Part shown: in pieces, positions 35,944 through 47,215 of the stretch | Layout: the number at the start of each line of letters is the position of its first letter | Position numbering within the stretch: position 1 is the first letter of the stretch | Assembly (NCBI RefSeq): GCF_910592395.1 | Contig: NC_088316.1 | Location: 5,210,001 to 5,274,000 of the forward strand | Length of the DNA stretch: 64,000 nucleotides | From: Lineus longissimus | Taxonomy: Eukaryota > Nemertea > Pilidiophora > Heteronemertea > Lineidae | Direction of reading: 5' to 3' | Made by a program: the position numbers and the translations under genes | The notes under the pieces: model-generated | The model's input: only the letters and a program-made list of their open reading frames with translations | Databases searched by the model: none | What the model was told of the DNA's origin: nothing

Positions 35944-36207
35944 TTTTTGTGCATCAATGAGGAGGTCATCATTACAGCTTTCCACGGCAACAGGGAGATG
36001 TTGGCCAACATGAACAGGGAGCGGAACAACTGGTCAATGCGACATACTGCCTACAGACAATTTGTCATGCTGAAGCATGGGTACTTGGGTAAGTCTGTGA
36101 GGGTGGTTATACCGTCTTGCTACGTTTGGATGATTCGGGACAGGTTCCCTGCGCCTGATGGACGCTGTACAGGCTTCAAACGTGCAGGCACTCTTGCTGT
36201 AGTTTAG
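35944..36207 (+). pseudogene. P2X7-like C-terminal (ballast-type) domain fragment
   Basis: After an acceptor (TTGTCCACAG at 35943) an 87-codon frame reads FLCINEEVIITAF, RHTAYRQFVMLKHGYLGKSV, VVIPSCYVWMIRDRFPAPDG to a TAG at 36207. The order AYRqf, LGK, R-VIPSC-V, IR-FP--G matches the cysteine-rich C-terminal domain of P2X7 receptors, which in many invertebrate genomes also occurs in repeat-encoded proteins without any channel. There is no channel part here. A second scrap of the same coding sequence lies inverted at 36375-36417. It is probably the last exon of a mobile-element gene. Confidence 0.6.
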
Positions 36208-36491
36208 GCCCCCCATCACCCTCCACATCACTGGACAGTCTTCATTCATGATCTTCATTTATATCTTGACCATCAGCACTCCCATGACTGCAAATGTAAT
36301 GATAAATAAGGTTCAGTATTTGAAATATTGTCTGCCAACTGATGTTTATCTTGACTTACTATTGTTTTTATAGCAGCATGATGGTATAACCACTCTCACA
36401 GACTTTCCCAAGTACCAAAAGTAGATGTAGGGCCTCAACATGTCATAAATTAGTGTACAACTGGAAATTGTTTAGAAAGAACTTTACTTAC

Positions 36492-37860
36492 ACTGCAGAC
36501 TTTCCCATCTTTGACTTGTAACTCTTTAGTAGCTCTTCGGTGGACACACCCTGCACTGGTGCAATGTTTGGTGCGATGTTCTTGGGATGGTTCTCATCTG
36601 TGGTATGTTTGGCAGCAAGCCTACCCGGGCTATGCCTTCTCTCCTGCAGGACCATTAACTTCAGTGTTCTGAAAATATTTTTGATTTTTTATAAATTTTA
36701 AAAAATTCAATCTACATTTTGTTACTGTAAATTAAATTCTAATAAAATAGTTTCTTCATTGTAGCATAACTTGTTGTTAACTTCGTAACTTTATTTACCT
36801 GAGGTAACTATAATCTTTTGGTTCCTTCTTGAACTGCAAAACCCATTGCGCACCTCCTTTGGAAAATGATTTTGTGACAACTGGCTTTCCATGGGATGTC
36901 TGAATTTTGCGATGGACATGATGGTTGTGGTCAATGGCTGCTAACCTTGTTCATAGTGTTGTACCTGGATTATAATATGGACAACAATCAGATGATGATC
37001 ATCAGATGGAATGTCAGTCACTACTCTAGCAGGACACCCCTCTATTTTGACAGCACTTGTTAGTCCCAATTGTGTTCTTCTAGATCTTACTAGGGTCTAC
37101 TCATTTTTAAAAAAAAACTTACTCAAAGCAGTTTCGTTTAGATGCATACATGTTGATTAGCCCATTGAAGTTCTCCAAGAGACCTGTATGGTGGAACCCC
37201 ACATACATCCTGAGGTCTTTAAGAAGTTTCTCGAGCATCACAACTTCTCTGACCGCCTCAAGAGTTCCTTCGTTCTGTATAGGTGGCCTCTCTTCATCAA
37301 TTGCTCCATGCGAGCACTGCCCGGTTGACCATTCATGGATACCTTGAATGTGATGCAAAACAGAGAGCCACACATCCTGAAAATGATATTATGCTTGCAT
37401 CAGTTTAGACTATAATACCAACACAATGCAACATACAGTGATCCACATTATGAATTGAGAGTGTTCACCCCCAGGTTAGTTGTCTGCCATGACATGCATA
37501 AATTCACCAAGTAAGAAATAACTAACCTTTATCACATTTTCGTCACCCTTGGAAGTTTCACAACTGAACCAAAAGTGGCTTACAATGGGCTTCACCCACA
37601 CAAGTAGTTCCTGGTGCCTTGTCTTCTTAGCAAGCTGTAATTACAAAGATAGTATTGCCTAATTATTGGCTCTTTGGCAGACATGTTAGATCAAAACAAA
37701 ATCAATTATGTTGAATGTACCTCAACAAGGGCTGAGCCAATCTTCTTGGAACGATGCCAAACATCAAGGTAGTGCTTCACCTTCAACACGTTCTGAACAT
37801 CACCCTCTTCCAGTTGGGGGAAAAGGGCCTTGATCTTCAGTTCAGAACGCTGACTACCTT
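36492..37860 (-). pseudogene. 3' exons of a DVWH / H-TG-LE-F type transposase
   Basis: Five exon-like blocks with GT/AG borders: 37860-37721 (VKHYLDVWHRSKKIGSALVE), 37634-37527 (LLVWVKPIVSHFWFSC), 37376-37123 (DVWLSVLHHIQGIHEW, then FHHTGLLENFNGLINMYASK), 36964-36799 (LAAIDHNHHVHRK, then SFSKGGAQW) and 36668-36492 (TLKLMVLQERRHSPGR). The motif order is that of a repeat-encoded transposase family seen in fish and invertebrates; the D of DVWH and the E of TGLLENF are likely active-site residues. The fourth block has a stop or frameshift at its head, near 36945, so this copy is dead. The missing middle and N-terminal parts of the same family lie at 41335-41597 and 48413-49266. Confidence 0.65.
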
Positions 37861-37879
37861 CTGAAATGCACATAGATGA

Positions 37880-40800
37880 TTTTTTTATATTTTTAGCTCA
37901 GCTGACAAAGTCAGCGGAGCTAGTCAAATAGCTATTCGATTGGTGTCCGTCCTTCCACCCATCCTGCCATCCTTCCATCATGCCATCTGTAGACAAAGTT
38001 GGGCATTTTGTAATCATACAACCGAGGCACTTCAAATCTAGTCTTGCTTATAAACACCGCAGAAAATGTTGCTTGCGGAAAAAAATTTGGGCGATTCGAC
38101 TCAAATTCAGCTCCCCAGGGGGCAAAATGCGTAAATGAAAAAACAATTTTTTGACGCTCTATTCAAGCAGATAAAAGCTTGAAATAAAGTTGAAAAGGTC
38201 TTCATGATACAGAAGTTTTGATATAAAATAGATTAGTGTCGATTTATATCACCAGTTGGCGGTAGTGAGCAAAACTGTTGTTTGACCCCGGATGACCCCG
38301 CTTTAAATTTCCCGCCGAGGTTACCTGGAGTACTATCGTCAAGAAAATGGCGGTGACATTTTTATTTCTACCGGAGCGATGATTTGTAAGTGACGAATTT
38401 TCTTTTTAAAGCCTTTACGGAAACGTATTTTGGTACGAAACTTCACACGTTTATAGAAAAGATCAACGAGAATGTGTTCAAATGCCCTCATAACGATGAG
38501 TTCAACAGAATTTGGTCAAAACAACCTTCGAATGGAGTCAACTTTCTTTGCGAAATTGAAGCGACCACCTCATTATTTATCGTAATTTATGCAGATCTGA
38601 GTCCAGCTGATGGGTGATGTTCTGATTTGTGTTCAAACTATTGGAAACTTCGGAAATTAGTTCTATTAGTTCTACTATTCTGCAGGAGTATATTATAGCC
38701 ATTGATGTTGACAGCTAAAAGCACGAAAACTTTGTTCAGGTTTCTCGTCCAATCACGTGACCTCTCCAACACTCGATAATGCACTCTTTTCGTCCACGTT
38801 TTAGACCAATCTTCGGCCTGAACATGAAATCTAATAAGCGCAGTACTTAAATCAGATGTTTCTCTCGCCTTGAAAACATTCCAGGGTAAAATCCATTGAG
38901 ATTAGCCGAGTTAATCCACTTTTTCCGTGCCTAAAATCTCTGCCGCTGAATTCTATAAATAGAAACTATTAACATCGCGGCAGTGTGGTTCCCATTGTGC
39001 GCCCTCCCACTTCACACCATGTCAGGAACTTTCACGGAGAGAGAGGGCGTGCGGTAAGAAGAATGGCCAAAATGACGTCACGTTTTCCTGGCAATGTCTC
39101 TTGCCCGACCAGTCAAGCATTGGGAAAGCATCTTTACAGACAACGTTAGAACTAGAAAACGAATATGTTAATTTGCAAAATTAAAAGCAGATTTCACCAC
39201 TAACCAGCCAAATCGGAATACGACGGCGCAAAATGTTCTCGCTTTCCTCCTGCTAAAAAACCTTGTTCCCGCACTCCTATTTTAATTTATGCCAAGGAAT
39301 ATGATATGATCTGTTTTCACTTTTTTGTAATTAAATGGTATTCATATAATGAGATCAATAGTAGTGTCCGTGTCAGATCCCATCATGGAGGTATAAATAA
39401 TTATTTATACCTCCATGATCACATCGTTCAACTAGTCTTCTCTCCCCAGGTGCCTCACACGGACCTTCACGTCCCCATACTCAAGACCAACTCTTACAAT
39501 ATCGCCCTCAAAACAACCCTGGAGTCATGAATTCACAGGTGCTCCTGTGAAATCTCAGTTCTAGTTTATTGATCAAACTTTATCGAGGGTTATCGAATCG
39601 AATGGATGTGTCGATCGTCGGGGCGGATTGATATGTGGTTAGGTTGTGCGTCCAAGGCGATACGGTCATTCAGTTAGTTTGAGAAAGAGCATGATCATGA
39701 AGATGCGTGTTGTGTTATCATGACTGGAAAATAAGTTGAAGTTATTATTAGTACTACAATTCTTACATGAGTAAAAAGTAGACGTTTTAAGCAACACAAT
39801 AATGTTACTCCCATAAAAAAACTGTCAATTCTCCTTACCACTCACAGAAGCCAAGCCATTGCTGTTAAGTTATGCAGGGGCTTAATCAATTACTTGCACT
39901 CCATGTGGGGTGAATAACATTACCTTTTGAACGGCTGGCTGTAGGGGGATGATTGGAACAGCCGGTATACCTGCTGACCTGCTGAACCGAGGTTAATGTT
40001 ATTTTCAATCAACGATTGCAGGTCACCTGATTTTCGAGATTTCGCGGGAAATGAAATTGTAAACAAACACATGTGTGCAGTTCAAATGTAAACAAAAATG
40101 TATTTTTGGTACTTTTGGTTGCTGGACTTGGGTTTTCCCGCAGTTAGGAGCTGGGGTCAAATTGGTGGTCTATTGTTTATGGGTGCTGTTTTAGTCAGAG
40201 GTAGTCCTTGATTATGAAGGGATTTTCAAATTAAGGTGACCATGGTCTTTTTATGTGCTCACCACAGCTTTCAATACTTGATGTATCTGAAGAGGCGCGC
40301 GGAACCTGACATGGCCTTACCAAGGAGCTGCTCACGGTGCTGAACTTCTAGCTTGCCTGTCGACTAAGTGCCTTTTTGGCCGAGACATTGCTACATGTAG
40401 GAGGAGCACACATTTTAAATTAATAGTAGTGATAGTACAGTTGGTTCGAGCCATTTGGAAGCCGACATGTGAAGGCCTATCTGGGTTCTCCTTCTTCTCC
40501 GTATAAAAAGGGGCATATTGCTGACTAAGGAACAAGGCATATTGACATTGCCTCATCATCTCTATGGGACCAATTGATATACTTTTATATGCACGCATAC
40601 ATCATGCCATTTCAAGGTCCGAGTCTGTTGACAATTGGTTTGATTAATTTGTCTCTTCGATATTGCTCCTTTATTGCATTAGATTTTCATCGCAATTCAA
40701 TCTAATCAAGATATAGCCAATTTGAACCTGTCTGTGCCAAGGGTAGATTGGTTCCAGATCGACTCACTAGGGATTCGCAGTAGAGCACAATGTCATGAAA

Positions 40801-41330
40801 AACGACCCTTTGTATTGTAAATTCCAATCACCTGCAGGACAGGTCAATTTCTCTCAATAAAATTAATTTTGTTGACTCCTGTAATCCCTACCTTATTAAA
40901 AAAAAAGATAGTGGTGTTAGTCCCAAACTGGTAATTTCTATTTATTTTGACCTCTGTTAAATCAGGATACCTCTCAATTACAGACAGCATTTTGTATCCT
41001 TGTGCTGTACAACCCAGCCTGGACATATCACAGTTGTCCATGGATAAGTCTCATCCTCTCTGACACTTCTTTTCTGTAAACCTACCGATACAACATACTG
41101 AACTAGGGATATCTTCCGTTGCCTCCTGTAATATTTACATACCATGGCTGATTAGTTCAATCATATTTCATCCAGCTGGCAGCTCTGCATTGGAAATTTT
41201 AGTGGCATAACGTGTTCTCTTGACCTTCAAACAGTAGTATAAAGCCGATATTTACTACTTTACACCCTCCGTCCTATGTTATTAGGTCATCCAGCTGAGC
41301 GCCAGGCCCTTGGGCCTCTTGTTAGATTAT
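37880..41330. other. long spacer without a supported gene
   Basis: Begins with a small dispersed repeat (TTTTAGCTCAGCTGACAAAG then TCAGCGGAGCTAG, 37893-37925). At 38350-38385 AAAATGGCGGTGACATTTTT and a GTAAGTG resemble a short leader exon, but no second exon follows. A perfect palindrome lies at 39382-39419. GCCCTCCCACTTC and a CTATAAATAG word near 38955 suggest an old promoter, without a gene to go with it. Confidence 0.35.
39382..39419. repeat. perfect 38-bp palindrome
   Basis: ATCATGGAGGTATAAATAA followed directly by its reverse complement, with no loop. It shares CATGGAGGTAT with the smaller palindrome at 3828-3858. Confidence 0.8.
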
Positions 41331-41334
41331 AAAT

Positions 41335-41597
41335 TGCAATGTTTATTTGCACCATTCGATTTGTTAAAATGACTGCCTCACCTAAAAGTACTCTCGTTGG
41401 TGTGTGATCATCTGTGGTGAACGAGTTGATGTTCACTTTCCTACAAAGATAGGCCAGACCCAAAATCGCTGCACGTCGCTCCATGTTCGGACTTTTAAGC
41501 CCAACCTCCCTCTTGTCAGTAGTTGTCAGGTGAATAACATAGCTGCTTGCAGCATCCATGAAGGAGTACTGCAAATACTTTGCAGAAAATCCTGAAA
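41335..41597 (-). pseudogene. middle exon of the DVWH-type transposase
   Basis: After a TTTCAG the frame reads GFSAKYLQYSFMDAASSYV, then TTTDKREVGLKSPNMERRAA and NINSFTTDDHTPTRVLLG. This is the segment that normally stands just before the DVWH exon found at 37860. The TDDH aspartates are plausible catalytic residues. It follows immediately on the broken polymerase copy at 41640. The piece at 48413-48551 encodes the same segment with many differences, so they are separate copies. Confidence 0.6.
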
Positions 41598-41639
41598 CAT
41601 GTGAAAGAGACAAAAGAAGGTTCCGGGTTCTTGATCTTC

Positions 41640-44600
41640 TTCCCTGGTGAGTTGGTAGGCGTAGTTCTTTGGCCCGGCTGAAACGAATTTCGAGATGCTT
41701 CGACCAGGTGGTAGTTCAGATTTCAGCTCACCGAGGTAGTCACCAATATCAGGATTATATTCACTTGGCCTGTGAATAAAAATCACGGAATCTGTATCGT
41801 AGTAACACCCGCTCGCCTAATTTTTCTAAAACTGAATAAAGATGAAGTCTTGCCCATGCTGTCGTGTATGCTCCAATCACCACATTTATCGAACCATCTG
41901 GTTCAATAAAGTTTTTCTCTTCCCTCCAAACCATGGAAATGTATCGATCGTTTATGTATTGAACATCACTGACCGTAATAGTGTCATCATTTAGTTTTGA
42001 CAAAAACTCTTCTGCGTCTGAGGTGATGGACATGTAGGTTCTATCGATGTTCATACAAAAACGGCCCCATATCTGGTTTAAGCAATATTTGGCAATCGTT
42101 CTTAAGCCGCTGTTGTATTGTATCTTTTCTCTATCGAGCAGTATACCCTCGTGTTCCTTGTAGTTCAAAATGTATTTATCTTTGTCTTCTTCTGTGACTA
42201 CCCAAGATGGATAACCTGACGCCTCTTGTTTGATCTTTAAAAAGCTGTCTATGTAAAGTGACAGTAAACCCTGCTCATTTGTTGCTTTGTTATACGTCAA
42301 CGTTTCTTCGTAGCTCCAAATCTCAAACGTTTTCAATATCTTGTAGCCGCACTCTACGGCTTTCCTTACTTCAGGCATACACCAAGTACCCGAGAAACAT
42401 CTTTGGACGTCGTCATGCTTGCAAGCAGTTTGTAAACAAGTTTTGCAGCAGATTCTGCAGAGAGGAAACTTCAGCTTTCCTCCAGATTTGTAAGGTAAAA
42501 CAGGATGGTATAACGCACGTGGGGCTAAAACCTTACATTTGATTAGCCCTTCATAATCGAGCGGATCTTTCTTGATATCGGAGCCCTTCAACACTGCGGG
42601 ATGCTTGATGGGGTACAGTTTGTACTTGTTCACGAAAGGGTATAGGGATGTAAAATAAACGTATTCGATTGTCTCGCCCTCTTCCGGTTCATAATACAGG
42701 CGCGTAGCATTCGTTCGCCCTCCAAATAGTGCATCGCGTGGGTTGATGGGGTCTGCATATTCTAGCGATTTCAGAAAATCATCCATCTCAGAATTTTCTC
42801 TTCTTTCTCGATCGAATCGAAGTCGCATTCCCACTTCTCAATCAAGGTGTATCCTTGATCTCGGATGTACTTAGCTTTACTCGCGGTCTGATCATAGAGG
42901 TATCCCATGGTGTGTCCGTTGAAGGGGTTCTTTGTCTCTCTGTCTCGATGACATTTTAAACATCCATGATGTAAGCCTGATGTAAGCATCCGTGAAATTC
43001 TCTCACGGTCTTTTCGTGAATCCCATCGACTCTGTACGAACCTACTTTAAACTCGCGTTTCGAATTCTTTGCATGACGTATATTAATATTCTCCTTATGA
43101 GCTACCCAGTCAAGCCATTTGGTGGCTTTGATTGAATGTATGTCCTCCGTATAGCAGTTCGGGGGAATCACGCCGATCTGTTCATTTTGCAGAAAATTAG
43201 TTCGGAAGACTTTATTGCATGCCATTGAAATTGTGATGGACGATTCAAAGGGGGACAAATTGGTGACAGATTTGAATATCTCGTTGAAGTGACCACATCC
43301 ACGTCTCAGTATGTCAACGTCTGACTTACAGTAAGCCACAAACTCCTTTTCAAAATCATACAATTTGTCTTTTTGGCCATTGTACCAGGTGAAAAATTCT
43401 TTTCTCCTATCTGGAGACATACTGTCAGGAGCGAAATAGTCCTTACTTGGGATAGGGCCCTTGTACGTTCTATTTGCCTCGGTGTTGAAAAAATGGCAAA
43501 AAAATTCCTTTTTTTGCTCAGGGATCTGGAATGTGGCTGGAAAATTTGCCAGAGGCATAGTCATAAATGCGAGAGAATCAAGAAATGTCAGCTGTTGTGC
43601 CTGCATTCGGAGTATGCGCCGGCCGTTGGCAATAATCTTAGGCTGAATTACGCCGCTTGTCTCGAAAAGATATTGTATGATAAAGAAAATGTCAAATCCC
43701 TGTGAGTTGTAGGCGATACATATGGCATCTTCGTTTTTGCCCGAAAACAACCACTTCCCAAATTTGTCAAGGGTAGATGCTCCGCTGAAAACAAATTCTC
43801 CTCTTTCACTCGGACATCTTTTGCATTCTTCTTCGATGCTTTTATTGGAAATACAATGTTCACAGCATTTATGAACCACGCACAAATTGGGGCTGTGCCT
43901 TCTTTTCGGCACCTGTGAGTTAGCGGGGTGAGTAGGGTTGACAACGGTTTCTGAAATCAGCTCTGTCTCAAAGTCGTAAAATATGTACGTCTGCGGTTTG
44001 TTCGAATCTTTTTCAACCGGCTTCAGTTTGGAAATATAACACAAATGATCATATGGCTTACTCGTTCTGCAATTACTGCAACATGCTTCCCCACAAACAT
44101 GCTTTTTGCGCCCTGGATGCATCCTGTGGCACGATTTACATTTACGGAGTTGATCGCAGACACATTTCTCAACCTTGTTGTGCTTCTTGTGGTTTACATA
44201 GCATATGTCACTTACAAAACTTCGATTACAATCACCGCAGGTTTTCCAGTCGACAAATAAACATTTCGGCTTCGTTCGGCAGGACGGGCACGTTACGGCA
44301 CACCTATGGGAGTTGGCGACCGTGTAACCCTTATCACATTCCAGGCAATAGTAAGCAGCTGCTTTGAAACCTTCAACCAAGGTTATTACTGAATAATGTT
44401 CGGGCTCATGATAAATATATATTGGTGTTCCGCTTCCCTCTCCGCGGTAGACCGGTGCATCGCGGCAATCACTTGAAAAAACCACAAGTTTGTATTTCGG
44501 CATGATGACACCTTCAAATTTGCGCCAGTCATCGACTCCCACAGGTCTATGTGGTACATCAGCCTGGTTTTGTAATGCCCTGGCCTGAACATCTAGGTCA

Positions 44601-45204
44601 CCTTTGCCGGCTCTGATTGAGTTCCAGTTGGATGGTTTTTCAATTTTTGCCCTTGCGACAATGACAGCCCTTGCAAAACATAGATTGTCGCTGTTGTTAA
44701 TTTGTATAATCGACTTCTTTCATTTCTTTCTCTCAGCAGGATCTGTCACCTTGTTGACAGCAAGACGTCGACCCCCGACAGGCATAACAATGTGTTGGAA
44801 TGTAATGAAAAATTCACCCGAAAAAAGCCATGAATCGTTTGATTGACAATCTTCTCTATCCTCATAAACGGCAGTGAAACTTCTCTTAACCCTTGGCCGT
44901 TAATCAAAATATGAACAAGATCTGGTGCTGCAACGTTGCCCATCAGATGGTTCAAAACATCCGTGAACAACCCATGAATCATATCTAAAACATCGCTAAA
45001 TGACATGTTTCGGGAAATACCACCCACCCGTACCCTATGGGTGTAACCGTGGGCAGGTAAATGGTCATGATGCCACTCCTCACCAGCAAAAAACTCATAG
45101 AAAGGAACGTTTTGCTCACTTCCTCTTGTTTCATTCAAATCATCATGTTCATCAACAAGGGGTTCACCTGCCCCTACCTGGTGGACTATCTCCTGATCTC
45201 CCAC
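41640..45204 (-). pseudogene. family B DNA polymerase (Polinton/Maverick-like), copy 1, broken
   Basis: The parts lie in order. 45204-44746 is an N-terminal region (FSDVLDMIHGLFTDVL). 44740-44542 has a CFARAVIVARAK block. 44542-42956 has a cysteine-rich zinc segment and the three exonuclease motifs: YDFETE, AYNSQGFD and YCKSDVDIL. 42834-41761 is the palm and fingers, with FTSLYPFVNKY and a CLNQIWGRF box. 41800-41640 has the YDTDS box and FVSAGPKNYAYQL. The frame shifts at least near 42970, 42800 and 41805, and there is an in-frame TGA near 44720. Motif A has Y where the metal-binding D of DFTSLYP should be (compare copy 3), so even the catalytic core is lost. The protein-primed DNA_pol_B_2 type fits Polintons; the A32-like ATPase at 53.5 kb supports that. 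It ends abruptly against a transposase exon. Confidence 0.85.
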
Positions 45205-45207
45205 GAG

Positions 45208-46584
45208 GCTGGCCTGTGAAAATCCTGACTCGACTGGTCGAGCGTGTCAAGAATCTCCACCAAAGCGTGGACCGCGGTTTCATTTTCGGATTCGCACACC
45301 GAGACCGTGGCCTCGCTATCATAATCCGGTGGGGGTAAATTTGATGGAGGGGACTGTACATAATCATGCACGGGTGAATTTGGAGAACTGTTTTGGGGCG
45401 CCTGTACCTGTGACCAATCGAAATAAAAGTCAACATTGCACTCGGGGGGGGGGGGGGGGGGGGGGGGTTACATAACCATCATCTGTAGAGTAAGGTTGGT
45501 AATCTGTGTAGAAAGGTAATAATTGATCAGGTTCCACAGGAGAATAGCCAGGTTCGGGTGGAGAATACTGATGGCTCGGTCCAGCAACAGGCGACGCAGG
45601 CTGGTGCACAGGTAACCCAGGCGATCGAATCTGCCTGTAAAAGAGCCTAGTATCCAACACATTCAACACCGGGTCATCACAGGAACTGTCAACATCAATG
45701 AGATCACCAACCTCTACTCTAGGGCTGAACGGCTGCGTGCACGGCGACAATGGGCATGGTGAAGTTGATTTCGGCCTGTTTGCCTGTAGTTCCATATCAG
45801 AGACGTCGGGCGAATTTACGGACGACTGTGATGCGGGGATGAATGACTGTGTACCCGGTGATAATTGCGATTTGACACTGTGTACATCAGAACCCACACC
45901 ATGTACATGTACGGGTGACTGTGATAGGGGAATAATTTCCTCTACATCAGAATCGTCCGAATTTACGAACGATTCTGACACAGAGGTGTCTAAGTCCGCA
46001 TCATAGTCATCCGAAGCTACGGGTGACGGTGGTGAGGGGCTGTTCAAAGCAGAATATACGGACGATTTTGCTGGCGAATTACATGCCCCCAAACCTGGGC
46101 TAACGCCTAAAGTAGAAAAAATATTTGCAAAATCGCTAAACCCATCTGACCCACGGGTAGGTAAAGGGTTTAGCTCATTTTTCAACCTGTTTTCTATCAA
46201 TACCGATAGACTTTCTGAAAGAGAATCAAGAACACGAGAGGCACCTACCTTTTTTTCTTTCTTCGGTTCATCTAAATATTTGTGTGTTGGCGAGGCTGTC
46301 GCATCTTCTCTTCTTGCTTCTGGATTGGTGGCCGCATCGTCCCCTGTCTCATTTGATTCCGATCTTGAAACATCAACTCCACCCACAGCTGTAGTAGCAT
46401 CAGTCTTCGGTTCCCACTCCACATCAGCACTTAAATTTAACGACGGTCCCGCACTGTCACCTCCTGTCTTCTCATCATTCGAATTGGCATCAGTTCTTTT
46501 TGACGGCGGGCGGAAAGACGTAGAGTCCTGGGTGGGGCGGTTCCTTTTTAGACGCAGTCTGTCACCGGGTTTTCTTCCTGACAT
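45208..46584 (-). CDS. serine/proline/acid-rich protein upstream of polymerase copy 1
   Basis: Starts at the ATG at 46584 (MSGRKPGDRLRLKRNRP), a basic head followed by nearly 380 residues of low-complexity Ser-Pro-Asp sequence with many SP pairs (SPSPPSPVASDDYDAD). There are no hydrophobic segments and no known domain. The frame runs into a 24-C homopolymer (proline codons) at 45467-45444 and stops just after it. The frame one step over continues through another 80 similar residues (VDFYFDWSQVQAP, then HDYVQSPPSNLPPPDY) to 45185, where the polymerase N-terminal region begins. It may be a separate Polinton protein or an N-terminal extension of the polymerase. Disorder makes a scaffold or terminal-protein-like role conceivable, but nothing proves it. 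Confidence 0.5.
45444..45467. repeat. 24-base G homopolymer inside a reading frame
   Basis: An uninterrupted run of 24 G (C on the coding strand) between two open frames that differ by one base. The exact length is likely to vary and to be hard to sequence. Confidence 0.9.
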
Positions 46585-47215
46585 CTTGACTCTCACAAAA
46601 TTATATTCGGAATCAAGAATATAAATGCTCTTTGAAATAATGTATCACTGACAATGACTGATGTCAAAAATCTAAATTTCATCTAACTACAAACACTCGA
46701 CAATCAACCCATTTTAATACCCCTGAAAAAAATAGTGCGAATTTATTTTCCGAGCATTTCATTGGTGGAGGATTGGTAAAATATCTGTTTCGTTATTCTG
46801 ACATTATTTTATTGGTCAAGGGATTCGTTTGATATAAAGTCTTGATTATTGATTAGATGAATATTATTTAGTTTTTTCGAATGGTCTTACTTCATTTTAC
46901 TCAGTAATAATATCTCTTTTCATACTTATTGGGGGGCAACATCTCGTTGTCGGGCTGATGAAGCAATCTGTAACCAAAAAAACCCTCCATTAACTACGGG
47001 CACCCCATACATCTTGGGGAGAAACATCTCGTTGTCGGGCTGATGAAGCAATCGGACCCGAAAAAACCCGCAAGGGCAGTAAAAATTGTCGATCGGTGTT
47101 GAATTGCCGTCTAGACCGCTTAACAATTTATCCACCTGCACTAAAGCGTAAGAAAAAAACTTTCTACCCGCTGCGTTGTATACACCTTGGCATCGAGAGG
47201 CAACACATTCCCTTT
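46585..47215. other. spacer with a two-copy direct repeat
   Basis: AACATCTCGTTGTCGGGCTG continuing ATGAAGCAATC occurs at 46937 and again at 47025, in tandem about 86 bp apart. No gene is supported. The upstream part would hold the promoter of the gene starting at 46584. Confidence 0.45.

Noticed and set aside
35941-36207. Minus-strand extension of the RNase H-like frame through this interval
   Set aside because: An open minus frame does exist, but the plus strand shows the ordered P2X7-type motifs with a proper acceptor and stop, so the minus extension is a shadow.
38360-38617. ATGGCGGTGACA leader with GTAAGTG, and an adjacent 75-codon plus frame
   Set aside because: The leader frame closes after 11 codons and no matching acceptor or second exon could be found. 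The 75-codon frame shows no domain.
45698-46624. Long plus-strand frames opposite the Ser/Pro-rich gene
   Set aside because: They are antisense shadows of a frame with strongly biased codons.
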